Of a stretch of 54,138 nt of DNA, positions 31,444 through 41,140 are shown in pieces. The notes beneath the pieces are model-generated. The model worked only from the letters and a program-made list of their open reading frames with translations. It was not told the origin of the DNA and searched no databases. How positions within the stretch are numbered: the first letter of the stretch is position 1; every line of letters starts with the position of its first letter. Location: assembly GCA_902494765.1 (NCBI GenBank), contig CABUUK010000005.1:1-54138 (forward strand), read 5' to 3'. This DNA is from an uncultured Collinsella sp. Lineage in GTDB: Bacteria > Actinomycetota > Coriobacteriia > Coriobacteriales > Coriobacteriaceae. A program made the translations under genes and the position numbers.

Positions 31444-32166
31444 TTACTTAAGGTAGCCGTCGGCACGAAGCTTCTTGAGATCGGAATCTTTGACCTCGCA
31501 ACCGGCGGGCAGCACCATGAACACGCGGTCGCCCACCTCCTTGACCGTGGCACCCAGACCGCAGGCAAAGCCGTAAGAGAAGTCCAAGACGCGCTTGGCA
31601 ACTTCGGTGCGTACGCCCACAAAAATCAGTGCGACAGGCTGCTTGGTGCGAACGCGGCGCACCACGGTCTCCACGTCGTCATAGCTCTCGGGGCGCAGGA
31701 CATAGGCCGGCAGCTGCGGTGTGGCGTTGATGATATTGCTCGCATAGGCCGAGGCATCGCTCGGTGCAGGCGCGGGCGCAGCGGCGGCACGGGCACGGGT
31801 GTTCTCGGCGTAGCTCGACGGCGTGTCATAGGCACCAGGACGATAACCGCTCGCAACACTGTCCTGCGAGCGCGAAGGCGGATTATACGTCGTGGCATGG
31901 CGGGAGTCATCGCCGACCAGCTGACCGGAGCGCGTATACACGGCAACCGACTCAGCTTCACCGCGGCGCGTCTGACCAAGCAGGCCGTTGCTCGGCTCGT
32001 CTTGGGTGTAGAAGCCCTCGCCCGAAGCACCGCTGTAGCCGTTGCCCTGATAACTATCGTCATAGCCGTCATCGTAGCCGTAGTCGTCGTCCTGGCCATA
32101 ACCCTGGTCGTAACCCTGCTGGCCGCCCAGGTGCATCTTATTTTTAATCTCGTCAAGGAAGCCCAT
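31444..32166 (-). CDS. sepF: Cell division protein SepF
   Basis: 240 residues. The amphipathic N-terminal membrane anchor MGFLDEIKNKM is followed by a long disordered Gly/Tyr/Asp- and Ala/Pro-rich linker (about 12-150) and the SepF fold (VLRPESYDD through the end; VALIFVGVRTEVAKRVLDFSYGFACGL). SepF tethers FtsZ to the membrane, and likely does so alone here because no ftsA is present. The start at 32166 follows AGAGGA. yggT follows in the same frame. Confidence 0.92.
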   Translation of the reverse strand: MGFLDEIKNKMHLGGQQGYDQGYGQDDDYGYDDGYDDSYQGNGYSGASGEGFYTQDEPSNGLLGQTRRGEAESVAVYTRSGQLVGDDSRHATTYNPPSRSQDSVASGYRPGAYDTPSSYAENTRARAAAAPAPAPSDASAYASNIINATPQLPAYVLRPESYDDVETVVRRVRTKQPVALIFVGVRTEVAKRVLDFSYGFACGLGATVKEVGDRVFMVLPAGCEVKDSDLKKLRADGYLK

Positions 32167-32226
32167 GGTTGTGTCCTCTCGCGGTTTAGTGCAGGCGCCC
32201 CGATAATCAGTGCGCACTTCAGAGCC

Positions 32227-32964
32227 TTATTTTACTGCAAACTCCGGGCTAAATACTACCCTGCCCAGGCGAACGAGCGTAGAGCCCTCCTCAAGGGCAG
32301 ACTCAAAGTCCTCGCTCATGCCGCAGGAAAGCTCGGGCAGGTTCAAATCGGGATGCGCCGCCTCCAGCTCATCCCTCAGCTCACGAAGCCCCGCAAAGGT
32401 GCGGCGTGCCACATCCTTATTCCCCCGGGGCGCCATAGTCATAAGCCCCTGTACGCAAATTCCCTCAAGTTCCGCAAGCTCACCCGCGGCGGCGCGAATC
32501 TCATCGGGCGAAAAGCCTCCCTTCGACTCCTCACCACTCACATTGACCTCAATGAGCACACGCTGGGGGCTGGCGAGCTCGCCTGCCTCAATCTTGCGGA
32601 CAGCACGGCTCGAGATCGCCTGCGCCAGATGCAGCGAACCCACCGAGTGAATCAGCTCGGCTGAGCCCAGCACCGCATTGATCTTATTGGTCTGCAGGTT
32701 GCCGATCATATCGAAGCGCACCTCGGGCAGCTCCGGATGCTCCGCCAGACCCGTGAGCTTGCGAACCAGCTCCTGCGGGCGATTCTCGGCAAAATGGCGA
32801 TACCCCGCCTGGATGGCGGCAACGGTCTCATCGACACCAACGGTCTTGGACACGGCAATGAGGCGCGCGGCGTCGTGGGGACGGCCTGCGCGATCGAGCG
32901 CCGCATAAAAACGTTCAAGAATCTGCTCGCGGCGAGCGCGCATCAAGTCCAAATAGTTATCCAT
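32227..32964 (-). CDS. yggS: YggS/YlmE family PLP-binding protein
   Basis: 245 residues with the alanine-racemase N-domain barrel. The PLP lysine is K40 in LIAVSKTV, and GMSEDFESAL and GSTLVRLGRVVF bind the phosphate. Two conserved spots differ from the usual family: FAENRPQE in place of FGENYVQE, and DMIGNLQTNK in place of HFIGxLQxNK. YggS proteins keep free PLP in balance and have no known catalysis. GGAGG precedes the start at 32964. It separates sepF from the pst-phoU genes. Confidence 0.9.
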   Translation of the reverse strand: MDNYLDLMRARREQILERFYAALDRAGRPHDAARLIAVSKTVGVDETVAAIQAGYRHFAENRPQELVRKLTGLAEHPELPEVRFDMIGNLQTNKINAVLGSAELIHSVGSLHLAQAISSRAVRKIEAGELASPQRVLIEVNVSGEESKGGFSPDEIRAAAGELAELEGICVQGLMTMAPRGNKDVARRTFAGLRELRDELEAAHPDLNLPELSCGMSEDFESALEEGSTLVRLGRVVFSPEFAVK

Positions 32965-33014
32965 TGCTAATCGCCTCCGCTGACAGCCAAACAAGTAGTC
33001 CCATGCTAACGCAA

Positions 33015-33046
33015 GAGCGCGGCCCCGCATGTGCAAGGCCGCGCTC
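33015..33046 (-). terminator. Hairpin after phoU, possible attenuator
   Basis: A perfect 10-bp stem (GAGCGCGGCC with GGCCGCGCTC, 12-nt loop) between phoU and yggS. Only TTGCGTTAG follows on the minus strand, so termination may be partial. Confidence 0.5.
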
Positions 33047-33083
33047 ACTTAGGTATTTACAATCTTTCGACGAACGGGGTTAC

Positions 33084-33941
33084 TTACTCCTCGTCGTCCT
33101 CGCCATCGTCCTCGTCCTCAAGATGATCGAGCAGGTAGCGAAGACCCTCGCTGACCTCGTTAACGGGCACCTTGGCAACGTAGCGCGCGTCGACGGCGGG
33201 CCTCATGATAACACCCTCGCCCGAAGGCACACGCATGCTCTCGAGCTCATCCTCATCAGTGCGGGCGATATCGCCGGCATTCATGCGCTGACCAGTCAAC
33301 AGGAAGGTCAGACGGCAAGCGGCATCGATGGAAATCGAAGCGATGCGATCGAGGTAGCGCGAAACCATGATGGCGCGGCGCAGGTCGTCATAGTTGCTGT
33401 CGTCGTCCATAAAGTCGCCCGTATCCATACGGTTAAAGGTGCGGAAGAACTTCTCGTACGCCGCATGCACCGGCTCGTCCTCGACGGCCAGGTTGCAGAT
33501 GATGGACATGTCATTGGTGACGAGCGCAGAAAGCGAAGAGCCCAGCACCTGGTAGACGGCCTCAGCCTCGGCCTCGACCGTGCCGACAAGCTCCTTGGGC
33601 AGCGAGATGTCAGCCTTGATCATATGACGCGTGGCGCGGCAGATCTGACGGACCTTATCGGTCATGCGCTGCAGGTTAAAGTCGACGTAGATGATCGTCT
33701 GAAGCAGGCGGAAGTCGGAGGCGACCGGTGACTGCGTGGCGATCAGGTTGTAGCAGACGGCCTCCAGGTTGGCGCAGCGCGCGTCAATCGAAAGCGTGCG
33801 ATTCTTGGTCTTGATGGCGAGCTTGCGGTCGTCGGTCACATAGGCCTTCACGGCATCGTGGAGGGCCAGATCGACGGCCTCGTAGATGCTCAGCATCTCG
33901 TGGCGGGCCTCGATGAGCTGACGGGAAAACAGTTTGCGCAT
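33084..33941 (-). CDS. phoU: Phosphate-signalling protein PhoU
   Basis: 285 residues. Two helical-bundle repeats, with SIDARCANLEAVCYNLIATQSP, DLQRMTD-like NLQRMTDKVRQ and the second repeat RAIMVSRYLDRIASISIDAA. A long acidic C-terminal tail (DHLEDEDDGEDDEE) is unusual. PhoU links the Pst transporter to the PhoR sensor kinase and limits phosphate uptake. It follows pstB by 92 nt. No phoR/phoP genes are in the window. Confidence 0.9.
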   Translation of the reverse strand: MRKLFSRQLIEARHEMLSIYEAVDLALHDAVKAYVTDDRKLAIKTKNRTLSIDARCANLEAVCYNLIATQSPVASDFRLLQTIIYVDFNLQRMTDKVRQICRATRHMIKADISLPKELVGTVEAEAEAVYQVLGSSLSALVTNDMSIICNLAVEDEPVHAAYEKFFRTFNRMDTGDFMDDDSNYDDLRRAIMVSRYLDRIASISIDAACRLTFLLTGQRMNAGDIARTDEDELESMRVPSGEGVIMRPAVDARYVAKVPVNEVSEGLRYLLDHLEDEDDGEDDEE

Positions 33942-34033
33942 GGTTCACTCCAATCAGTTGGGTGCGGTCATGCCGCCCGCACAGTGAATACGCACCGGTC
34001 CAGGTCCGATCGGCTTGGGACTAGTCGCACCGA

Positions 34034-34837
<804 letters not shown>

Positions 34838-34849
34838 GGGACTCCTTAA

Positions 34850-35755
34850 CTAGCGACGCTTGCGCGACAGGAAGCGCGCAAACAGGTTGAAGGCCAAAAT
34901 GATCACCATCAGCAAGAGCGCGGTGCCGTAGGCTGCGTTCATGTTGATGCCGTCGTTGGCAAGCAGGTACAGGTGAACGGTCATGGGACGACCGGAATCG
35001 AGCGGCGAAATAGGTAGATTGATGGCCTGGCCCATGGTGTAGAGCACCACGGCGGTCTCGCCGATGGCACGGCCGATGGCAAGGACGATGCCCGTGGCAA
35101 TGCGGCCAAAGGCCGAAGGAAGCACGATCTTGGAGACGACCTGCCACTTGGTAGCGCCCAGGCCGTACGCGCCCCAACGGATATAGCGCGGAACGGCGCG
35201 AATGGCTTCTTCGGTGGTGCGCATGACGATGGGAAGCATCAAGAGCGCGAGCGCCAGAGCGGCCGAGACCATCGAAAGGCCCAGGCCCATAGCCTCGACA
35301 AACAAGGCGTAGCCAAACAGGCCCATAACGATGGAGGGCACCGAGGCCAAAGCGTCAGCAGCGTAGCGAATGAGCTCGACGACCTTGCCCTGCTTGGCGT
35401 ACTCGGCCAGATAGACGGCTGCCAGCACAGCGATCGGCGTGCAGATAAGCATGGCGAGCGCCGTCACGTAGACGGTCGAGACGATCGTAGGCCAAATGCC
35501 GCCCTCGGCGTTGACACCCTGGGGCCAACCGAAGATAAAGTCGAGCGAAATATGCGGTAAGCCATTAACAACCACGTAGGCGATGATAGCGACCAGCACA
35601 AGCGTGGTGATGTAGGCCGCGGCGCGGAACACGCCAAGCATGATCTTGTTTGACAGGTCCTTGTTGATACGGCCCTTCTTACCGTGGGAAAGGGCACGCT
35701 TGATGCGCTCGCGCGACGAGGTCGTATCGACCGTCGTGTCAACGGAATCGGACAT
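34850..35755 (-). CDS. pstA: Phosphate ABC transporter permease PstA
   Basis: 301 residues with six predicted membrane helices after a basic, hydrophilic N-terminus of about 45 residues. The EAA-type coupling loop GAYGLGATKWQVVSKIVLPSA-type sequence is present, followed by AIGETAVVLY. It begins 3 nt after the pstC stop and is probably translationally coupled. Confidence 0.95.
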   Translation of the reverse strand: MSDSVDTTVDTTSSRERIKRALSHGKKGRINKDLSNKIMLGVFRAAAYITTLVLVAIIAYVVVNGLPHISLDFIFGWPQGVNAEGGIWPTIVSTVYVTALAMLICTPIAVLAAVYLAEYAKQGKVVELIRYAADALASVPSIVMGLFGYALFVEAMGLGLSMVSAALALALLMLPIVMRTTEEAIRAVPRYIRWGAYGLGATKWQVVSKIVLPSAFGRIATGIVLAIGRAIGETAVVLYTMGQAINLPISPLDSGRPMTVHLYLLANDGINMNAAYGTALLLMVIILAFNLFARFLSRKRR

Positions 35756-35758
35756 AGC

Positions 35759-36685
35759 CTACCCCCTCTTCTTCTTGGAAATCAGACGGACGATGCCCAC
35801 CAGCATGGCGGAGATGATAAACAGGACCACGCCCATGCCGAACAGAGCCGAGCGGTGCAGGCCCGAGGAATAGCTCATGTCGAGCGCGATCTGGCTCGTG
35901 AGCGTCGAGATGGGGCTCGCAATGCTGTCGGGAATAACCGGAGCGTTACCCACGACCATGAGCACGGCCATGGTCTCACCGATGGCACGACCCATACCCA
36001 GCACGATGGCATCAACGATACCCAGTTTGGCGGCAGGTAGCACGACCTTATAGATGGTCTGCCACTTGGTGGCGCCCATGGCATACGATGCCTCGCGAAT
36101 GCCCATGGGAATGGAATTGAGAGCATCGATGGTGAGCGTGGTGATGGTAGGGACGATCATGATGGCGAGCACAAACCACGCCGTCAGCGCACCAAAACCA
36201 AGGCCGCCGGTCAGTTGTGCGATAAACGGGCGGATGATGATCATGCCAAAGAAGCCGTAGATGATGGAGGGTATGCCCGCCAGCAGGTCAACGGCGGGGC
36301 TGATGAGCTTGCGCACGCGCTTGCTGGCAATCTCGGCCAGGTAAACGGCCGTACCCACGCCCAGCGGCACGCCCATGGCGAGCGCACCGACGGTCACCAG
36401 ACCCGAGCCGGCAAGCAGCGACAAGATGCCGTAGTGGCCCTCGGAAGGCGCCCACGTAAAGCTAAAGAAGTCCGCCAGACCGATGTCAGTAAAGACGGGC
36501 AGCGCCGAGTACGTGGTAAAGACAAAAATCAGGATGACGGTAACGACCGCCAAGAACGCGCAGGCAAAGAAGATCCACTGCAGCGCCTTCTCCTTGATAT
36601 AGGTACTGTGCGATACGAGCGCCAGCTCGCGCTTCTTGGGCGTCTGAACATTCTGCTCAGTCTGGGAGTTTTCCTGTGCTTCCAT
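35759..36685 (-). CDS. pstC: Phosphate ABC transporter permease PstC
   Basis: 308 residues with six membrane helices. The coupling loop is ASYAMGATKWQTIYKVVLPAA-like and is followed by AIGETMAVLMVVGN. The ATG at 36685 lies 1 nt after the pstS stop and 8 nt after GGGGAG; a GTG at 36694 that would overlap pstS is the alternative. PstC and PstA form the membrane channel of the Pst importer. Confidence 0.93.
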   Translation of the reverse strand: MEAQENSQTEQNVQTPKKRELALVSHSTYIKEKALQWIFFACAFLAVVTVILIFVFTTYSALPVFTDIGLADFFSFTWAPSEGHYGILSLLAGSGLVTVGALAMGVPLGVGTAVYLAEIASKRVRKLISPAVDLLAGIPSIIYGFFGMIIIRPFIAQLTGGLGFGALTAWFVLAIMIVPTITTLTIDALNSIPMGIREASYAMGATKWQTIYKVVLPAAKLGIVDAIVLGMGRAIGETMAVLMVVGNAPVIPDSIASPISTLTSQIALDMSYSSGLHRSALFGMGVVLFIISAMLVGIVRLISKKKRG

Positions 36686-36686
36686 G

Positions 36687-37523
36687 CTACTCACTCCCCT
36701 TCTCGTCGTTGGTGACGGGAATAAAGCCCGCCTCGCGAATCTGCTTGTCCATCTTTTCGGACGTCACATAGTCGATGTAATCCTGCGCCTGCTGCGAAGG
36801 CGCACCCTTCACAAAGAAGTAAAGGTCGCGTGAGATGGGATAGCCGCCGCTCGCGACCGTCTTCTCGGACGCCTCAACATGATTGACCGAGACGGCCTTG
36901 ACCGAGGTCTTGGCGTTGAGGCTATCGACGAAGCCCAGCGAAATGTAGCCAATGGCACCGCGCGAACGAGATACCACGTCGCGCACCTGGCCCGTGCCCG
37001 AAAGAACGGCCGAGCGGCGATCGAACGGGGTGCCGTCCATCACGATGGTGCGGAAGGCCTCACGCGTGCCGGACGCCTCATCTCGATTGATGACCTGGAT
37101 CCTCAGGTCCTCGCCACCGACTTCTTTCCAGTTGGTGATCTTGCCGGCGTAAATATCGCGGAGCTGCTCGGTCGAGAGGTTATCGACCGGGTTATCGTCG
37201 TTCACGATGACCGCGATACCGTCGTGGGCAATGACGATGGGAGTCAGGCCCAGATCCTGTTCGTCGGCATTGAGTCCACGGGAGGAGCTGGCGATATCGG
37301 CTGTGCCGGCGCTGACGGCCTCGATGCCAGCGGAAGAACCCAAACCGGAAACGAGCACGTCGATGCCGGTCTCCTCCTTAAAGCCCTCGGCCGCAATCTC
37401 GGCGATAGGAAGGCAGGTCGTGGAGCCGGCGACGGTAATGGAAGAGGTAGAAGATCCCGAAGAACAGGCGCACAGCGTAAGCGTAAGCACAGCGGCGCTC
37501 AGGACCGATACGATCTTTCTCAT
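36687..37523 (-). CDS. pstS: Phosphate-binding lipoprotein PstS
   Basis: 278 residues. A short signal peptide ends in a lipobox; LCAC with C20 lipidated is the better fit. The binding-protein core has VAGSTTCLPIAE, SSRGLN, and RDEASGTREAF, which line the phosphate pocket. It captures phosphate outside the membrane. Its ATG overlaps the TGA of pgeF (ATGA), so translation is probably coupled. At 278 residues it belongs to the short PstS group. Confidence 0.94.
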   Translation of the reverse strand: MRKIVSVLSAAVLTLTLCACSSGSSTSSITVAGSTTCLPIAEIAAEGFKEETGIDVLVSGLGSSAGIEAVSAGTADIASSSRGLNADEQDLGLTPIVIAHDGIAVIVNDDNPVDNLSTEQLRDIYAGKITNWKEVGGEDLRIQVINRDEASGTREAFRTIVMDGTPFDRRSAVLSGTGQVRDVVSRSRGAIGYISLGFVDSLNAKTSVKAVSVNHVEASEKTVASGGYPISRDLYFFVKGAPSQQAQDYIDYVTSEKMDKQIREAGFIPVTNDEKGSE

Positions 37524-38320
37524 AGCATCACGCCGATCGCAGCATGGCGCCCACAGGTGCCGTCCTCGTTACGGTAGGAATAAAAGCGGTCGTTCTGACG
37601 CACAGTCGAAAGCTGGGTATCCACGATATTATCCGCGTCGACACCGACATCTACCAGCGCCTCGCGAATGGCAGCAGAAAGATCGAGCATGCGAGAGGCA
37701 CTCGCATCGATGCAAGAGAACTCGGCGGCAAAGCGATCCATGAGTTCCTGGGATACCTCATATTCGTCACCCAAGATATGGGGGCCGATATAGGCGGAAA
37801 CGTTGCTCGCATCGCAGCCGGCAGCATCGCAAAGCGCCTGGCACGCCTTGGCGGAAATACGTGCAATCGTGCCCTTCCAACCGGAGTGCACCACGGCAAA
37901 TCCGCCAGGGGCCACCAGCACCACGGGAACGCAGTCGGCAAAGCAGAGCAGCACGGGCACGTTATGCGCCGTGCAGACGATGGCATCACAGCCCTCGGCA
38001 ATCTGCTCGCGAACGTCCTCAAGGTCATCGGCGCCGTTCGAGGTCACCGCAACGATATGATCACCATGGACCTGATTGGGAACGAGCAGGTTGTGCTCGC
38101 ACTCGGCGGCACCCATAGCTTCGAGCGCACGACGACGATTTTCTTGAACAGCAAAGGGGTCATCGCCAACATGCGAGCCCAAGTTGAGTGAGGAGTACGC
38201 ATCTTCGGAAACGCCACCGGCGCGCTCGGTGAAGGCAAAGCGAACATCGGATGTCGCGCCCTCCACCAACGTAACTCCATCATGGTCGACACGCGAAACG
38301 TTGTCCGCACGTGCTGCCAT
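37520..38320 (-). CDS. pgeF: PgeF/YlmD family purine nucleoside phosphorylase-like (laccase-domain) protein
   Basis: 266 residues. The zinc-site residues typical of the family appear in NQVHGD, CFADCVPV and HSGWKGT. Studied members act on purine nucleosides or edit peptidoglycan precursors (PgeF in E. coli). In many Gram-positives this gene is ylmD, next to ftsZ. AGGAGG lies 7 nt before the start at 38320. Here it is the first gene of the pst operon, overlapping pstS by 4 nt. Confidence 0.9.
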   Translation of the reverse strand: MAARADNVSRVDHDGVTLVEGATSDVRFAFTERAGGVSEDAYSSLNLGSHVGDDPFAVQENRRRALEAMGAAECEHNLLVPNQVHGDHIVAVTSNGADDLEDVREQIAEGCDAIVCTAHNVPVLLCFADCVPVVLVAPGGFAVVHSGWKGTIARISAKACQALCDAAGCDASNVSAYIGPHILGDEYEVSQELMDRFAAEFSCIDASASRMLDLSAAIREALVDVGVDADNIVDTQLSTVRQNDRFYSYRNEDGTCGRHAAIGVML

Positions 38321-38372
38321 ACTAAAGCCTCCTAATAACACAAGTACCGCGGCATCGCCGCTACAGCCCGCG

Positions 38373-38443
38373 TTTATACGGCTGTCATACTTCTCTAAAA
38401 GGATACCTGCTGCGCTGGAGGCAATCGTAAAGGGAACGTAAAG
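38373..38443 (-). promoter_or_regulatory. Candidate pgeF-pst promoter with PHO-box-like repeats
   Basis: On the minus strand a TATAAA -10 (38378-38373) lies about 55 nt before pgeF, with a weak TTTTAG -35. About 50 nt further up, CTTTACG occurs twice with an 11-nt period (38443-38437 and 38432-38426). That period matches PhoB/PhoP tandem sites, though the bases differ from the textbook boxes. Confidence 0.45.
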
Positions 38444-38480
38444 AGATTGGAGGTTCTAGTTTACAAAGTCGAAATAAAAA

Positions 38481-38504
38481 GGGCGCGTCCATACGGACAC
38501 GCCC
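38481..38504 (-). terminator. Intrinsic terminator of ftsZ
   Basis: A 10-bp stem with one G-T wobble (GGGCGCGTCC with GGACACGCCC, loop ATAC) and TTTTT on the minus strand, 27 nt after the ftsZ stop. It separates the mur-fts genes from pgeF-pst. Confidence 0.9.
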
Positions 38505-38530
38505 CTGTGCACAACAATGCAAAGAACGAC

Positions 38531-39685
38531 TTAGAAGCTACCGCGCTTCAGGAAGTCGGGAAGCTCGAACTGATCGTTGCCGAAGTTAGGAAGCTCGGTG
38601 CCACCGACGTTGCGGGTCGGAGCGGCCTGAGCCGGGCTCGTGGCAGGAGCGGTGCGCTGCGGCTCAGCGGAGGCAGCGGCCTTGCTCTGAGACTGCTGAG
38701 CAGCAAAGAGCTCGTCCTGACGGTTGACGTTGGAGTCGGAGAAGCCCGTAGCGATGACGGTGATACGCACCTGATCGCCCAGGGACTCGTCGACAACGGT
38801 ACCGAAGATGATGTTGGCCTCGGGGTCGACGGCGTTGGCGACAACGTCGGCGGCGTCGCTGATCTCCTGGATGCCCAGGTCCTTGGAACCGGCGATGGAG
38901 AGCAGCACGCGCGTGGCGCCATCGATGGAGCTCTCGAGCAGCGGGCTGGAGATGGCCTGCTGGGCAGCGTCGACGGCACGGGTATCCCCAGAAGAGGTAC
39001 CGATACCCATCATGGCGGTACCGGCCTGCTTCATGATGGTCTTAACATCGGCGAAGTCCAAGTTGATGATACCGGGGACGGTGATGAGGTCGGTGATGCC
39101 CTGGGTGCCCTGGGAAAGGACGCCATCGGCAATCGCGAAGGCCTCGAGCATGGTGGTCTTCTTCTCGGCGATGTCGAGCAGCTTATCGTTAGGGATGACG
39201 ATCATGGTGTCGACGCAATCGGAGAGGGTCTTAATGCCCTCCTCGGCGCTCTTCTTGCGCTTGCGGCCCTCGAAGGTGAAGGGCTTGGTCACGACGGCGA
39301 CGGTCAGCGCACCGACCTCGTTCATCGCGATATCGGCAACGATGGGAGCAGCGCCGGTACCGGTGCCACCGCCCTCGCCGCAGGTGATGAACACCATGTC
39401 AGCGCCAGCGAGCGCCTCGGCAATGTCGTCGCGGGACTCATCGGCAGCCTTGCGGCCAACCTCGGGGTTGGCGCCGGCGCCCAGGCCGCGGGTAAGGTCG
39501 GTGCCGATGTGCACCTTGATATCGGCATCAGAGATCGCGAGTGCCTGAGCATCGGTGTTGATGGCAACAAACTCGACGCCGCGGATGCCCTCTTCGATCA
39601 TTCGATTGACCGCGTTGGTACCGCCGCCGCCGACGCCGACCACCTTAATGACGGCAAGGTAGTTGTTGATCTCTGTCTCGTGCAT
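38531..39685 (-). CDS. ftsZ: Cell division protein FtsZ
   Basis: 384 residues. The GTPase core has GVGGGGTNAVNRM and the tubulin signature GEGGGTGTGAAP; the T7 loop is NLDFADVKT. A variable linker (about 315-365) leads to the conserved C-terminal peptide DQFELPDFLKRGSF, which binds SepF and other partners. It polymerises into the Z ring. The start at 39685 follows GGAGG; an in-frame upstream ATG is not preceded by a ribosome-binding site. Confidence 0.97.
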   Translation of the reverse strand: MHETEINNYLAVIKVVGVGGGGTNAVNRMIEEGIRGVEFVAINTDAQALAISDADIKVHIGTDLTRGLGAGANPEVGRKAADESRDDIAEALAGADMVFITCGEGGGTGTGAAPIVADIAMNEVGALTVAVVTKPFTFEGRKRKKSAEEGIKTLSDCVDTMIVIPNDKLLDIAEKKTTMLEAFAIADGVLSQGTQGITDLITVPGIINLDFADVKTIMKQAGTAMMGIGTSSGDTRAVDAAQQAISSPLLESSIDGATRVLLSIAGSKDLGIQEISDAADVVANAVDPEANIIFGTVVDESLGDQVRITVIATGFSDSNVNRQDELFAAQQSQSKAAASAEPQRTAPATSPAQAAPTRNVGGTELPNFGNDQFELPDFLKRGSF

Positions 39686-39883
39686 GTCGGTCCTCCGAAC
39701 AAAGGTTATAGCCATAGCATGGGTCGACCCCGCGCACATTAACCTTCAGGTTGAAAGTAAATGCAAAGGTAAACCGTATTATGGTTGCACATTATGAACG
39801 TATCAGTCAAATAATTGACCGTGAAAACCAAACAAACCAGACAAACGGCGTGGTATGACCCCTCAACAAAGCATCAACCAGAG
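39686..39883. other. ftsZ leader region
   Basis: 198 nt between ftsQ and ftsZ, the largest gap in the fts cluster. On the minus strand TTGCAT and TTAATG (18-nt spacing) form one candidate promoter, and TTGACT near 39810 is another -35. TTCAACCTGAAGGTTAA is an imperfect palindrome overlapping the first pair. This suggests ftsZ has its own promoter. Confidence 0.45.
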
Positions 39884-41140
39884 CTACGAGGTCGGAGCGT
39901 TCCTAAATGTATAGTTACCCGGAGAGCGCACATTGATATACGTTACGCCCTCTACCTGCGAAAGCAGCTTGGTGACTACGCGCTCCTTCTTGACGATATC
40001 GTTCGAATCACCCAGCGACACCTCAATGCCGTTATTGAGGTTTGCCGAGATGGCTTCGACCGAAGGCGTGGAAATATCCTTGACTTGTCCCAAGAACTCG
40101 CTCGAAAAACCACGCACATAATCCAAGCCAGCCTTAACGGCCTTGGAGCTCACCGCCTGGCCGGAAACCGGAGCGACATCCGCCGAGACATCAGTCAACA
40201 ACACCGCGCCATAGTGCTTAGCGAGCGCCAGCGCGGCATCAATGCCGGTCAGGGTATTTGAGCCCTGCCCCGTCGTGATGACGTTGCCCTGGTCATCCAC
40301 TTCGACCGACGTCGACAGCGGGGCGATCCAGGTGTCATCATCCCCGATGGCCCAGGCAAGGTCATCGGAGCTGATATAGGCAATTGCGATGACCTTGCGC
40401 TCCATCGGCGTAATGATGAGCGTATGCGGGAACTGACGCTGGACATCCACGCCCGACACCCACGGGTTCTGCTTGAGGTCCTCGGTAATCTGGTCAGGAT
40501 CGACGTTAAAAAGCGACGTTCCCTCGGACAAATCGATCAGCTGGATAGCATCGTGCTTCGTCACATGCTCGCTGCCTTGAATCTGAATATCAGTGGCGGT
40601 AAACAATCCAGAGTTGATCACCACGACGGCAACGACGACGAGCACGGCCAAGACGGCCAGAACGCCGCCCACGATTTTGCCTTTGCCTGTAACGAGAGAA
40701 GCGGCGTCTGACGTTTTATTTGCCATCGCCCCAAGTGAAGACAACGGGTTGACGCCTTTTTTACCCGAAGGCTTCTTGGCGGTAGCCGGCACCGATGTCA
40801 GCGAGCGCGGTTTCGATGCGCCCAGCGTGCGACCCGGACGCGCCGCCTTAGTTCCCGTCGAGGGCTTAGGAGTTGCCATGGGACGGGCAGGTTTGGCGCC
40901 CATAACAGGCTTTGACGTCACCGAGGGACGCGAGGACTTTTTTGCGGCCGGACGATTACCGAGCTGCGAGCCGACAACCGGACGACTGGTCTGTCGAGCA
41001 TGCCCGACAGACTTAGAGTGCGCGACGGTATTGCGTTGAGGTTTGGCAGGCGCGCCGGAACGCCCTCCGGCGCGGCGGAAGGTGGGTTTCGATGCTCTAG
41101 AAGCCGAGGAATTTAACTTCCGGTCTGAGCTCGATGCCAT
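39884..41140 (-). CDS. ftsQ: Cell division protein FtsQ/DivIB
   Basis: 418 residues. A long basic, Pro/Ala/Lys-rich cytoplasmic N-terminus (about 1-150) precedes one membrane helix at about 157-178. The POTRA domain follows (FTATDIQIQGSEHVTKHDAI) and then the beta domain (NPWVSGVDVQRQFPHTLIITPMERK). It links the FtsB/L complex to the divisome. It overlaps murB by 44 nt, and GGAGG precedes the start at 41140. Confidence 0.9.
   Translation of the reverse strand: MASSSDRKLNSSASRASKPTFRRAGGRSGAPAKPQRNTVAHSKSVGHARQTSRPVVGSQLGNRPAAKKSSRPSVTSKPVMGAKPARPMATPKPSTGTKAARPGRTLGASKPRSLTSVPATAKKPSGKKGVNPLSSLGAMANKTSDAASLVTGKGKIVGGVLAVLAVLVVVAVVVINSGLFTATDIQIQGSEHVTKHDAIQLIDLSEGTSLFNVDPDQITEDLKQNPWVSGVDVQRQFPHTLIITPMERKVIAIAYISSDDLAWAIGDDDTWIAPLSTSVEVDDQGNVITTGQGSNTLTGIDAALALAKHYGAVLLTDVSADVAPVSGQAVSSKAVKAGLDYVRGFSSEFLGQVKDISTPSVEAISANLNNGIEVSLGDSNDIVKKERVVTKLLSQVEGVTYINVRSPGNYTFRNAPTS

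Noticed and set aside
39993..40013. A GTTCGAATC string suggesting a tRNA T-loop
   Set aside because: It lies inside ftsQ coding sequence and no acceptor, D or anticodon stems surround it.
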